A program made the position numbers and the translations under genes. Shown piece by piece: positions 8,852 through 18,527 of a stretch of 24,513 bases of DNA (the first letter of the stretch is position 1; the number at the start of each line of letters is the position of its first letter). Below the pieces are notes generated by a model. The model did not search any database and had not been told where the DNA came from. It was given only the letters and a program-made list of their open reading frames with translations. Source of the DNA: Chara braunii (lineage: Eukaryota > Streptophyta > Charophyceae > Charales > Characeae); NCBI GenBank assembly GCA_003427395.1, contig BFEA01000064.1, positions 4,091,876 through 4,116,388 on the forward strand, read 5' to 3'.

Positions 8852-8995
8852 GTATGAGGGACGCTAGACCCGTTTTCCAGCAGGTGATGCTCCCCACCAA
8901 TAGATGGAGCCTCTCCCTAAGTGCTAGTGGTGGCTGCTCTTATCAGCACCACTAACACTGACAGGGGCTTTTGTTAAAAAAAAAAAAAAAAAAAA
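8852..8995 (+). mobile_element. SINE-like retroelement copy R5
   Basis: GAGGGACGCTAGACCCG, TTTTCCAGCAGGTGATGC, first hairpin GCTCC...GGAGC (8889-8910), then a second hairpin at 8921-8958 with arms GTGCTAGTGGTG and CACCACTAACAC around CTGCTCTTATCAG, then GACAGGGGCTTTTGTT and 20 A. This is the most complete hairpin-to-tail copy in the window. A short AGTCAATC occurs at about 8789 and just after the tail, but I cannot confirm it as a target-site duplication. Confidence 0.8.
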
Positions 8996-9599
8996 GTCAA
9001 TCTTTGCTTACACTTAGTTGCTTCATCGACCTAGCCTCCACTCTATCCTGTAAGTTCAATCTTGGCCTTATCAAACGATAGGTTGATTTGATCATTAGTG
9101 TGTGGATAGAGCGAATACATTTCCTTCCCTTCCCAAGTGGTAGCGTCCATGCCCATGAAATCGGATTGAAGTACAACTTATTTATTGCGCTTAAGGGCTT
9201 ATAGGTTAACCATCATACGTTACACTTTAGAACTCTAATTCGAAACAACTGTTCAGATTTCACCCATCTGGTTTCTTGTGTCGGACTTTCCAGTAGCTAG
9301 TTGGTTTGGTGAAGGAGAAACAAAGAAAGGAGGGTAAACACATTGCCATTTACAATCACCACATTACCTACCTATAGTGGGTCTCGTTGAATCCCAACCC
9401 AATCACTCTCTTTAAGTTGGGGACCTTTTCTGAGGATCTTATTTCACTCTAGCGGAATAGATTCAACCACTGTTTCTAGTGCATCTGTTGTCTTTCTGCA
9501 ATAGCGTAAGTATAGTGAGAGATCGGATGAAGAATATCACTCCTGAATTTATGCATTCCATATGTCCCCGATCCTAAGTATCACATTCTTCATCTACTC

Positions 9600-9860
9600 C
9601 CTCCAAGGGGAGTCATACAATGCAACATCTTGCCATGAGAGTCAGTGATCCACCTGTTATTAAAGAGGGATTGCTGACGCACCTCCTCCCAACGATGAGG
9701 AACTTTATCGAGTTGAGGTAGTTTCCTCCCCCTTTGGGAATTTCCCAATGTCGGTTTTCTAGCCATATCATGGGGTCTGTCCCCTCCAGGACTGCTGGGG
9801 TTAGATGGGAGACATGTTCCTCAGCTAGAGTAAGCCATGGGGTTTGCGGATTGAAAAGTA
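9600..9860 (-). pseudogene. LINE A C-terminal region remnant
   Basis: Minus-strand frames give LAEEHVSHLTPAVLEGTDP, IWLENRHWEIPKGG, then after a frameshift RWEEVRQQSLFNNRW and ITDSHGK. The pattern 'W-E, QQ-LF-NN-I-D--G' is commonly seen downstream of the RT in plant LINEs, before the zf-RVT domain. No cysteine/histidine zf-RVT core is recognisable further on in this copy. Without the link to the RT at 10.3-11.3 kb I could not have assigned it. Confidence 0.6.
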
Positions 9861-10299
9861 AACGTTTAATCTATTAAATAGACAATGTTATTTCTTGAGT
9901 GGAGGGATCTGGTATGACCAACCTCCTTTTAGTTTTAGGTTGGATTACTGTTTGTCATGCCACTTTGCTTATGACATTTTTGCATGCAATCCCTTCTCCT
10001 GTTTTTTTCCAGTCGGCTTTAAAGAACTGGCAGAAATAATGATTTGAATGAAAACAGAAACACTTTTATTTATTTGGAAGCGTTTGTCTTTAATCAGGGT
10101 AAGACCTACGGTTTCGTCCCCTTGACAGAACGAACGATTCGCAAAATGGTCAGCGGCCCAGAAGATACCTTGAAAGAAAAAATCCAGACCATGATGGTTG
10201 CATGTTTTAAGGTTGGATTACTGTCTATCACGCCACTTTGCTTATGACATTTTTGCGATCATCGTTTTTTCTCCACATGAAGGTTGTTATGTACTTTTG

Positions 10300-11330
10300 A
10301 AGGGATTTCAGTGAAGCTTTGTCCAACGCTCATATTGTCGATATATACCATAACGATGCTAGGATGACATCATTAATGACCAATGATCTTTCTATAAGAG
10401 AGGTATGTTTGGTTTTCCACACTTCCAGTTTAGCTAGAGCAGGTTTGGAGATACATTCATTATTTGTCACTGGTTTTCCTTCTGCAAATAAGAAAATTCC
10501 TAGCACTCAAGGAGAGGTCATCCGCAAACAAAGAACAAACATGAATGACCTCTTCAGAGAGATACGTTACCTGTATACGTTTAATGTCTTTATTAAATCT
10601 TAAATTGACCGCTAAGGTTTCCATCATAATAATAATAATAAAAAAAAGCAATTGGATCTCTTTGCCTTACCGATCTCTCAAGCTCAATTGGAGGGGTCAA
10701 GGTACCGTTGATCATTACCAATTGTAGCATTTGAGTCTAGAATCTCCACCCATCTTCGGAAGCAAGGCCCAAAGTTGAATTTTTCTGAAACATTTGTCAA
10801 AAAAAAAATAGTCAACATGATCAAAGGTATTTTCAAAGTCTATAAAAATGAAAGACGCGTTATAATTGGATTGTCAGAAGAGCTTAACTAATTCATCGAC
10901 GAGTAGGATGTTATCTTGAATGTTTCTTCCTTTTATAAAGTCTGTTTGCGTAGGATAAATGATGTCAGTAATGATGTTTATCAAGTGGTTCGCAAGTGTC
11001 TTTGCTGCCAGCTTATAAATTACTGTGAGTGACGTAATCAGTCTACAATAACAAATATTTGTCTTATCTTTTTTTTATATAGTAATGTCAACACCCCTTC
11101 TCATACTATTGCCCTCATCTTGCCAGTGATCCAGACCGCGTGATAATAGTCAATGAGGTCTTGAGAGAGATGATCCCACATGACTTCTCATAACTCTTTT
11201 GGTAGGACGTCAATCCCTGGGTTTTCCCTCGTCCATCATCATGAGAGCGGTCCAGATTTCTTCCTTTGTAAGCGGCATATCAAGCCTTGTTTTTTGTTGC
11301 TTCGTTAGAAATTTGATCATAGGTTTGCGG
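10300..11330 (-). pseudogene. LINE A reverse transcriptase remnant
   Basis: On the minus strand: TDFIKGRNIQDNILLVDEL (finger/palm region), motif A FIFIDFENTFDHVD (FIDFE at 10832-10846), a QRDPIA-like motif B region interrupted by the (TAA)n run, then motif C FADD (10517-10528) followed by NLRFNKDIKR-type flanks upstream. The catalytic aspartates of motifs A and C are therefore present, but stops and frameshifts break the frame several times. In an active element this domain copies its own RNA at a nicked target. Confidence 0.85.
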
Positions 11331-11546
11331 AAGTCCTCTAGCTTCTTTATCCTCTGCTCGTGTGGTTGATGTTTACATCTTGATGTGAAGAGAGATTTAT
11401 AATAANCNCTNGNTATNCTANTGCAATAGAAATTTGATCATAGGTTTGCGGAAGTCCTCTAGCTTCTTTATCCTCTGCTCGTGTGGTTGATGTTTACATC
11501 TTGATGTGAAGAGAGATTTATAATAATCCCTCGCTATTCTAGTGCA
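11307..11546. other. Near-exact 120-bp direct duplication ending in N bases (probable assembly artefact)
   Basis: 11307-11425 repeats at 11427-11546. The first copy lacks one A (after 11340) and its last 20 bases carry six N (11406, 11408, 11411, 11413, 11417, 11421). Every readable base between those N agrees with the second copy. This is the signature of an unmerged low-quality read end at a contig join. The duplicated stretch codes for about 40 residues before the RT of LINE A and is probably present once in reality. Confidence 0.93.
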
Positions 11547-11756
11547 CCCCGCTGTCGAAGTAGTTAGACATTGTTGATTCTTTTCGGGGTTAGGGAGAAC
11601 TTTGATGATGTACCTATCAGTTTTTACCTTGGCCATAGCGAAAAATATGACATTCATCACCCCTTCCGTGTTATGTTTTTTCATATTGCCTTTGATTCTA
11701 ACCCCATGTCGTTTATGTTTCATGTATTCAAGTAGTTTAGACTCTAAATTGCTGAT

Positions 11757-12026
11757 TTATTTAGCGACCTCTTCCAAGTCAATTGCTATCATTTTCCTCT
11801 TGCTGTTGTTGCAACTGGTGAATCGGTTTTGCAGATTGATCTCCTCTAGATGACGTTGCTCGGCTAACATTTTAGAATATTCATTGCATTTACGGCCCAA
11901 GAACGTCAGACCGTTGTTGAACCATCTTATATCATCCCCAATTTGGTTTCTCTGGTCTTTCCAAAATGACAAAACATCTTGTAGATATACTTTAAAACGA
12001 TCTATACTTAGGTGGGAGGTATTCAA
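11757..12026 (-). pseudogene. LINE A linker region between endonuclease and RT
   Basis: An open minus-strand stretch of 89 codons rich in charged and helical residues (SFWKDQRNQIGDD, CNEYSKMLAEQRHLEEIN, NNSKRKMIAIDLEEVAK). After one stop it continues through 11723-11418 (YIIKVLPNPEKNQQ, ARDYYKSLFTSR). 'FYKSLFTS'-like text is typical of the segment just before the RT in plant LINEs. Confidence 0.7.
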
Positions 12027-12312
12027 TTTATAGAATCCTCAACCTTGATTTGACCTTTTCGTGAAAGAGAGTAATACTACATTCATTGCAAGATCGAGGT
12101 CTACAAAGACACTGTGAGGGAAAAATTTTGCTACTAGTGCCCCTTCCAACTCGTCCAACATAAGTATTAGATCTATGCGAGATTTCGATGCTTTCATTGT
12201 TTGACTCTTTCTAAAGCATGTGTAGGTGCGTTTTGTGGGGTAGAAACGTATGTATGCATAAAAAAGGTTGAGAGATTGACAAAGAACCTCAATAATTTGC
12301 TCATCTATTTCG

Positions 12313-12800
12313 ATGTATGATGGGTACGGAGAAATAATTTACGATCGATCTAGTTGTCTAGTTGGTTCTGCATTGAAGTCTCCTGCTACTATGATGGGGA
12401 TACCGACCGGGAGGCGTCCTTTAATTGATTCAAAGAAACGTTTTTTTTCCCTTGGATTATTTGGTCCATATACATTCAATATTGTTACCACATTTATCTT
12501 CAATATTGCCAAGAGGTATACCCATCTCCCCTTTTCTTTGTCAACCTCCCAATAAAGAGGTTTAATCCTAGAGTCGGGGGAAAGCCAGATAACTACCCTT
12601 GCACTACATGGACTGAAATGCATGGACCCTGAAGGTTTGATGGGCATTATCTGCTTATATATATCATGATGGTTAGAATTATCCATTAGATGTGTTTCTT
12701 GTATACAAATATCATCAGACTATTGCCTACCTCCTACACCTTTGATTTGATCATAGATTGCCCGTTTTTTTCCTGTTTGGCTGAAGCCAAGCTATGTAAA
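12313..12800 (-). pseudogene. LINE A APE-type endonuclease remnant
   Basis: On the minus strand: GKKRAIYDQIKG, then after a stop DDICIQETHLM (QETH codons at 12690-12701), a central part ending NVVTILNVYGPNNP (12462-12476) and IIVAGDFNAEP (GDFN codons 12372-12383). IQETH, NVYGP and GDFN are the ordered metal- and phosphate-binding motifs of the exonuclease/endonuclease/phosphatase fold. The C-terminal SDH motif is not readable in the decayed 12.1-12.3 kb part. It would nick the target DNA to prime reverse transcription, but it is not functional here. Confidence 0.88.
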
Positions 12801-12899
12801 TTGAGTGACCATAAGTCTGCATATGTTATTCTCTTTAGAAGTTTCCTCTCTTTATCCCTATTGTACAACACATCCAATACATCCAAAGTTGTCAGACCT

Positions 12900-14515
12900 G
12901 AAGCCCCCATCCTTGACCTTCAGTTGCTGGAGCTTAGCCAACATCGATTGAGAGAATCAGCGCGAGTGGACTGCACGTCACAAAAGTGCTCTTCAGTAAG
13001 CTGACCAGGTGAAATCCGTTCTCGACTAATGCTAGGCCCTGTCCCGCCAACGCCATGTGAGGATTGTCTCCAGACCCTACAAAAATATAAGTTAAATCTT
13101 GGGTACTAGCCGGGCCGCATGGGTCAGGTTCATGTGGGGCTTTGAGTGCCAAGCATGTGACTTTGCTCTAGTGCCAGGGGCCGTCCGGGGACGTGATGCG
13201 TAAGCACTGAGCAACAATCGTTTGATCCAGTGGATCATAAAGACATTCATTTGCAACGTCCCTAGTATACGTTGACCCCCGGTCTTTTGGTTGGATAAAA
13301 ATAGAGGTCCAAACCACTCTATTGATAACATTTTTGCATTCGTTTTCACCCTCCACCGTAGTGCAGGCGTTTGCCGTTCCCGTGCTTTAATTGCCTCTAT
13401 ACTTGGGGTCGATATCGTTGATTTGTACCACAAGAAGGCCAGCACAATGTTGTTGATCACCAATGATTTCCTAATCAGGGAGGTTTGTTTTGTCCTTCCG
13501 TAATACTAGAGTTGGCTTCAGGATCTAGTCGTTGTTTGACGTCGGTCTTCCTAGTGCCGTCGACATGATTCCCAAAACTTTGATCGAGACCGACTCAGAG
13601 AGTTATCAAACATGAGGTAATTTAGATGGCCGAATCCCTTGGTGGTGGATGGACTACCCAAGTAATTTGCTTCCCCAGTTTACCGTCATGTCTGAAAGGG
13701 CCATGAAGTGGCCCATCAGTTTTCTAATTTCTTCCATATTCTCAGGGGAGACATCCACCATTAACGTACGGTTGTCTGCAAACAGTGAAAAGACCGCGAT
13801 CGCCTCTTCTGGGATGTAAGAGATTTGAAGTCTTTTGATGTCTTTGTTGCTATGAAGATTATCCGCCAGCACCTCCATTGCGATGATGAACAAAAAAAGG
13901 TTCACCTTACGGGACTGACCTTTGTAGCTGAATGACCAGGGTTAATATGACATTCACTCGCACTCTCGTGAAGGTGTTGTGGTGCGGGATCTGGGTCCAA
14001 TCGTGAAAATGCAGTCCGAAGTTCATTTTTTCCATACATTTGTCTAGAAAGAGTTAGTCGACATAGTCGTATGCCTTTTCAAAGTCAATAAATATGAAGG
14101 CCGCGTTGTGTTTGGATTCTCTGGTTAATCTCAGTAGTTCCTTTACCAGTAAAATATTATCGTGAATTCTCCTTCCTTTGAAACATCCCGTTTGCATAGG
14201 GTGGATGATATGATCCATGGCTAGGATCGGCCAGTTGGCGAGGACCTTTGTTAACGTCTTGTAGACCACCATAAACACAGTGATCGAACGATAATTTCGA
14301 ATATCCATTTCGCCCCTTTTCTTATGCAACATTGTGAGGATGCCTTGCCCTACCTGTTCCCCAAATTGGCCTGTCCCTAGATAGGTCAACAGATCGGGGG
14401 CCATTCGGTTCCAGAATGACTCCCAGGACCCTTCGGGAAGGCCGTCCAGTCCTAGTGTCTTTTCCTCCATCTCCATAAGAGCTGTTAAAATTTCTTCCTC
14501 AGTTACAGGCGAGTA
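12900..14515 (-). mobile_element. LINE B: reverse-transcriptase part of an L1-like element, catalytic Asp lost
   Basis: On the minus strand: EEEILTALMEMEEKTLGLDG (region just before the RT fingers), KKRGEMDIRNYRSITV, HPMQTGCFKGRRIHDNILLV, motif A AFIFIDFEKAYDYVD (FIDFE at 14078-14092), then LFIIAMEVLADNLHSNKDIK and motif C reading FADN instead of FADD (13771-13782). The second aspartate of the catalytic pair is replaced by Asn, which should abolish polymerase activity. After it come MGHFMALSDMTVNWGSK and a decayed thumb/connection region (about 13.5-12.95 kb). The endonuclease is absent. The right end stops abruptly at about 14515, where LINE C begins on the opposite strand. Confidence 0.87.
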
Positions 14516-14524
14516 AGGAAGAAC

Positions 14525-15170
14525 TTAGACAGATCAAATGGTTCAAAACTAGTATAAATATTAAACCCACAAAGTTCGCCTCATTACAATGGCAGATCGA
14601 CCACCATTGTCTCCCCACAAATGATTGGCTCTATGATAGGACTACGCCAGAGGAGAGGGGCATTGAGCTTCCTTGGTGTAAATCATGTTTGGCAGCTTTC
14701 CCTTCAAGGAATATTCCGGAAACCATCGAGCACATCTTTCTTCGATGTTCAGGGTCGGTCTGGCTGTGGAGTTGGTGGGATTAGGATCTGGAAGTCTTTT
14801 AATACCTCTCTGAGTTGGCCCTGGGATTGAAAAGCCTTATTATGAGAGACCTGGTCGCCGTACCAATTATTAGATGATTTCTCGCATAACATTTTCATAA
14901 CTGGAAGAAGGGTCATTTTGTGGGCGCTCTGGCATCACCACTGTACTTTTGAGATGGAGGGAGCAAGGCTGGATGACCCAGATTTTACAAAATTAATTAA
15001 ACTGCAGGTGCAGACAGTCGTCACAGCCCAATGGGATAAAGTTAAAGAAAAAGATCCAATTTTTATCTTCCCAAAAGGGAATTATCCAGCACATTCAACA
15101 ATTCAGTGGCACTTGGCTAGGGGCACCTCAAGGGGGTAAGATAGGAAAAGTTAAATGGAGTGCTGCTGAC
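14525..15170 (+). mobile_element. LINE C: C-terminal zf-RVT fragment
   Basis: Plus-strand frames read IKWFKTSINIKPTKFASLQW, then WLYDRTTPEERG, PWCKSCLAAFPSRNIPETIE, HIFLRCSGSVWLWSWWD. This carries the C-x2-C...H-x4-C pattern of the zf-RVT zinc-binding domain found at the C-terminus of plant L1-type ORF2. It continues through ITGRRVILWALWHHH to QWDKVKEKDP and an FSGTWLGAPQGG-like end, with frameshifts. No RT precedes it in this orientation. LINE B in the opposite orientation abuts it, which could be the missing upstream part. Confidence 0.8.
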
Positions 15171-15189
15171 TTGGATACACATTTTACGA

Positions 15190-16310
15190 AGGGGGTTGGA
15201 GGTGGCAGATGGAATGTGGTACAAACAGGATGGACAAGTCATGCCACGATATGTTTGGAGAAAAGAGACTTATGCTGAGGTAACTGACGTTCCCTATTCG
15301 TGTTGGGAAGTCCAGGGCAAAGCCTTTTCAGTGGGGGAACCGCTGCAGTACGCAGAGATTACAATCCCCTTGCCCCCTCCTGAACAGCTGCAGCCCGTAT
15401 GTGACAATGTGTCATTGAATAAGAGCACAATCATCGACCTTTTTGTTTACAGACTCCATCCCTCTATTTGCCGGTGGACCCCAGAGACTGGGCATGGCAG
15501 CACCCCTATTGCCCAGACAAATTGATCTATCTATATGACTATACTACCAGATTGGGCTATCAGATGGCGCGACCAAGGGTCGATGTAAATTGGGTGGTGG
15601 CCCGGAGGTGGATGGCGACGGAATGGATTGCAGATTCTCTGCCGAGGCTGTTGCCAGCGCTTCCAGTTTTTTGGAAGCACTTATGGATCTAACCAACAGC
15701 AAACATGCTAGCTTTCTATGGTTGATGATGCATTTGGCACTGCCAGTGGCTACTTGGTGTTCACGAAGGACCATGAAAGCCGGCCGGCCCGCTATGTGTT
15801 ATATGCCCGCGAACACGTATGGAAGATGTCCAGCATTTCCTGCTGCAGTGTGACCTTACGAGGCCTTTCTGGGACTGGTGGCGGCACTCCAACGTCCCGA
15901 TTCCAGATGTGCAGTTTCGATGGGACGACCAGTTCGTGCTCTTGGGGATAGCCTCCAGACGACAGCCACCTTTGCCCTGTTGCTCTTGTGCAGAAGAAAC
16001 ACTCCAAGGTGCTATCCTTATGACTCTTTGGAACCTGCGAAACTCGGCTGCCCGTAGGGGGGAACACCTCACTTCCCCTATGATCAGAGCGGAGGTCAAA
16101 TATAACATTAAATAATTTAAATTGGCAATATCAGCCGACTGGGAACTTCGTGTCCAGAAGAAAGGATGCACAAATAAAGCGGTCAAATGGTTCCGTGCCA
16201 GATGGGGAACTTTCGAGGAATTGTGTGTGGTTGTCTTGCGGGTGGGAGCTTTTCCCACTTTGGTATTTTCTGATTTTTTTCTTGGGATAGTTTTGGGATG
16301 GCTTTGAACC
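15190..16310 (+). mobile_element. LINE D: second C-terminal LINE fragment
   Basis: Plus-strand pieces in order: VDPRDWAWQHPYCPDKLIYL and ARRWMATEWIADSLP (15468-15692), then after frameshifts MEDVQHFLLQCDLTRPFWDW (zf-RVT H...C part, 15819), FRWDDQFVLLG, LMTLWNLRNSAARRGE, and finally LAISADWELRVQKKG and KAVKWFRARWGTFEE (16122-16250). The order and the 'LW-LR-SAARRG' segment parallel LINE C (LWALWHHH...), so C and D are tandem paralogous ends. No tail or flanking duplication is visible. It lacks endonuclease and RT and is dead. Confidence 0.78.
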
Positions 16311-16644
16311 TGTGAAACTGACTGAATGTGAACTTCACACCATGTGTACATATATGTATATTAGATGAATGGGGTGGGATGTGAGATGCAGTGTATGACT
16401 TGGCAGATACAGTAAAGGAATGGATAATAGGATTTCGACATTTAGACAGAACAGAGCTGCTGCTATAGGATGCTGGTTACTTCTACAGTGCATGGAAGCA
16501 CAATGGAGTGTGATTTGACTAGTATAGTGTTAGGATATGTGGTTAGGACAAGTTTGTGTTAGTAGCTTGGCACGTGTGGCTTTGTTTTTCCGTTTTTTCA
16601 TAACATTGGGCCTCATGATGCGGGGGAGGTCGGGGTCTCAGAGG

Positions 16645-16786
16645 CTGGATGACTCTGGTTGGGGATGGGACTGGCCAAGAGTGCATTTCTCAGCCCCGGG
16701 TGACCGCAGCATTCATGTGAGGGACGCCGGGCCCGTTTCCCAGTTGTGGAAAAAAGAAAGCGATTTTTAAAAAAAAAGAAAAAAAA
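16645..16786 (+). mobile_element. SINE-like retroelement copy R6 (head plus tail)
   Basis: GGTTGGGGATGGGACTGG, CAAGAGTGCATTTCTCAGCC, CCGGGTGACCGCAGC, ATTCATGTGAGGGACGCC and GGGCCCGTTTCCCAG, then an A-rich tail. It aligns with the partial copy at the end of the window (24429-24513) and so defines the family's 5' head of about 75 bp. Both hairpins are missing. Confidence 0.72.
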
Positions 16787-16844
16787 GGGGAAAGTACGTT
16801 GGAGTCACACACGAAGTTCATAGTAGGCAGCTTCAGCAGTTCCT

Positions 16845-16903
16845 GAAATGGAGCAAAAATTTTGAAAACAACAACAAAAAAAAAAAAAGAAATGGAGCAA
16901 AAA
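16845..16903 (+). mobile_element. Micro-insertion M1: 29-nt A-rich insert with perfect 15-bp direct repeats
   Basis: GAAATGGAGCAAAAA occurs at 16845-16859 and again at 16889-16903. Between them lie 29 bases starting TTTTGAAAACAACAAC and ending in a run of A. This is what a retroposition event would leave if almost nothing but the tail was copied. A simple local duplication is the alternative. Confidence 0.65.
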
Positions 16904-17081
16904 AGGGGACCCCCTAAATCTGCCAAGCGCCACCGTGGGAAATGACTGGCCCGCAGGGCCCCGCACTGTCTTAGACCCCCGCTAAACTTGCACATGTTGA
17001 AACTCACACCATGACATCAGCGCCACTTTGTCTTGTTTTGCCTATTTCAAAGTTCAAACTAAAAGTGTGCCACAGCCACAG

Positions 17082-17209
17082 TTCCCCCTCCCCCCCCCAA
17101 AAAAAAAATTCCTTTATTTTATTAAAATTTATATATATATACATATATATCGTCACATATCTTTTATTTTTTTTATTAAAATAAAAGTTCCACCCCCCCC
17201 CAAAAAAAG
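17082..17209. repeat. AT-rich insert with inverted ends between GTTCC-C(n)-A(n) direct repeats
   Basis: A GTTCC...CCCCCCCCCAAAAAAA block is present at about 17082-17108 and 17187-17209. The 80 bp between are AT-rich, with TTTATTTTATTAAAA near the left end and TTTTTATTAAAATAAA near the right (inverted relation) and a (TA)n centre. It could be a small MITE with a long target-site duplication, or two copies of a mononucleotide-rich unit. Confidence 0.4.
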
Positions 17210-17374
17210 AAACAAGTGCGGCAAGGGAACTGTTTTTGAAACTGTAAAGGCCAAAAAAAACACCAATGGGCGAAAAGAGCAGCCGGCGGAACTCGAAAGG
17301 GCGATGGAGGTGCCGCGCGCCGCTGTTGGCAATTTTTCATTCATTTGTTCTTTCCCCGTCTGATACCACGGCCG

Positions 17375-17431
17375 ACCCCTGTAGTTTTTTTTTTTTTTTT
17401 AAACTTGGACACGATTCCATTACCCCTGTAG
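17375..17431 (-). mobile_element. Micro-insertion M2: T-tract insert with 10-bp direct repeats
   Basis: ACCCCTGTAG occurs at 17375-17384 and 17422-17431. The 37-bp insert is 16 T followed by AAACTTGGACACGATTCCATT, i.e. on the minus strand a 21-nt body with a poly(A) tail next to the duplicated site. Orientation and geometry fit target-primed insertion. Confidence 0.6.
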
Positions 17432-17606
17432 TGTTACGACACCCGGTGGTGCTTTCATCGCCCTTTCAGGTTTGGCGGCCGTGTCTTTTGCCCGTTCGCG
17501 TTTTTTTTCGCATTTTTTTTTATAATTATTTTATTTTATGTTTTTGTTTACAAGCAACGAACTTCTTTTGTGACACGAATGGACTTACCTCAAAAAACAA
17601 AAAAGG

Positions 17607-17685
17607 GACAGCAAGACTGCTGGACTGCCAGTGTGAAAAAAAAAAAAAAAAGAGAGACAGCGAGACTGCTGGACCGACACTGTGA
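17607..17685 (+). mobile_element. Micro-insertion M3: poly(A) between 30-bp imperfect direct repeats
   Basis: GACAGCAAGACTGCTGGACT (17607 onward) and GACAGCGAGACTGCTGGACC (17656 onward) start a 30-bp repeat with four mismatches. The gap between them is 19 bases, 15 A and then GAGA. The repeat is long for a target-site duplication and more diverged than M1, so an older tandem duplication that acquired A is also possible. Confidence 0.5.
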
Positions 17686-17860
17686 GGCTCTGCACCATCA
17701 TTTCTCCTTCTGCCATCAGTTACCTGTGGCCACTGCGAGGCGCTGTGCATTTTTTATTTTTATTTTTCTCCAAGAATGGCAAAAGAATTGTATTACTCAA
17801 GGACCTAGGGGCCGGGAATTCCCCACAAACAACCCGGAGACTGGACCAGGACAAGATCAA

Positions 17861-17875
17861 GATCCTGCTGAGGCC

Positions 17876-17915
<40 letters not shown>

Positions 17916-17928
17916 TGCTGCTGAGGCC
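17861..17928 (+). mobile_element. Micro-insertion M4: poly(A)-only insert with 15-bp direct repeats
   Basis: GATCCTGCTGAGGCC (17861-17875) and GATGCTGCTGAGGCC (17914-17928) differ by one base and bracket C followed by 37 A. The insert contains no sequence other than the tail. Confidence 0.68.
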
Positions 17929-18024
17929 ATTACACAGCTTTGGCTCCTGGAAATTGGGGGTCCATTGTCCCCGATCTCCTGCCTGCAGCTCCCCAACAGA
18001 AGAGAAACAAAGAGGATTAAAAAA

Positions 18025-18181
18025 ATCCACCTACACTCCAGGTGCAGCTCCCCACCAATAGAATGGAGCCTGCCCGACAATGCTAGCGGTGCCTGTTCTT
18101 ATCAGCACAGCACCCCTCGCAGTAGTTCGCTCTGTTTTTTTTGTGTTAAAAAAAAAATTAAAAAAAATCCCACTACACTCC
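18025..18181 (+). mobile_element. SINE-like retroelement copy R7 with 15-bp target-site duplication
   Basis: ATCCACCTACACTCC (18025-18039) and ATCCCACTACACTCC (18167-18181) flank the element. It starts AGGTGCAGC, has the first hairpin (18047-18069), then CTGCCCGACAATGC, the second hairpin (about 18080-18122, arms TGCTAGCGGTGC and GCACCCCTCGCA around TTCTTATCA), then an A-rich tail. Its 5' end lies about 35 bp downstream of the start of R4, showing variable 5' truncation. Confidence 0.82.
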
Positions 18182-18248
18182 TGTGGCTAAGTGTTTTATA
18201 GTACAGCTATGGAGGTGAGCTAAATCTCTCTCCTCGACCCATTGAGGC

Positions 18249-18296
<48 letters not shown>
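18182..18296 (+). repeat. Unassigned 70-bp sequence with 45-nt poly(A) tail
   Basis: Directly after R7, TGTGGCTAAGTGTTTTATAG and about 50 further bases end in ATT and then 45 A. TGGCTAAGTG resembles a Pol III A box and TCCTCGACCC, 47 bp on, is a poor B box, so a tRNA-derived SINE is conceivable but weakly supported. No target-site duplication was found. Confidence 0.35.
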
Positions 18297-18297
<1 letters not shown>

Positions 18298-18401
18298 AGA
18301 GGCAAGTAACCATGCGCAGAGAGTGGCTCTGCCTCTGTGACATCAACTCCTGCCAAGGCTTCATTTCTGCACCAAGCCTGCGTCAACCATGTTCTTGTGT
18401 C

Positions 18402-18494
18402 GTCTCTTCTCTCCCGTTGGATGACCCATGTGGTCTCTTCTCTCCCGTTGGATGACCCATGTGGTCTCTTCTCTCCCGTTGGACGACCGATGTG
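18402..18494 (+). repeat. 31-bp tandem repeat, three copies
   Basis: Units at 18402-18432, 18433-18463 and 18464-18494 begin GTCTCTTCTCTCCCGTTGGA. The first two are identical; the third has two substitutions. This is a minisatellite with no coding meaning that I can see. Confidence 0.95.
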
Positions 18495-18527
18495 TCCAGG
18501 TACTCCAGTAATTTTTTTATTTATTTT

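Larger units (their letters stand above)
9000..12815 (-). mobile_element. LINE A: degenerate L1-like non-LTR retrotransposon
   Basis: Read on the minus strand, the parts occur in the order expected of an L1-type ORF2: APE-like endonuclease (about 12.8-12.1 kb), helical linker (about 12.05-11.4 kb), reverse transcriptase (about 11.3-10.3 kb) and C-terminal region (about 10.0-9.1 kb). Frameshifts and in-frame stops are scattered throughout, so it is dead. The upstream ORF1 is not seen, nor is a poly(A) tail (it would be T-rich near 9000), so both ends are uncertain. A (TAA)n microsatellite has expanded inside the RT at about 10627-10640. A 120-bp duplication at 11307-11546 is probably an assembly error. 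LINE A is related to LINE B (both have NKDIKR near motif C). Confidence 0.88.

Noticed and set aside
8976-8995. Poly(A) at the left edge of LINE A as that element's tail
   Set aside because: LINE A is on the minus strand, so its tail would be T on plus. This A run belongs to SINE-like copy R5.
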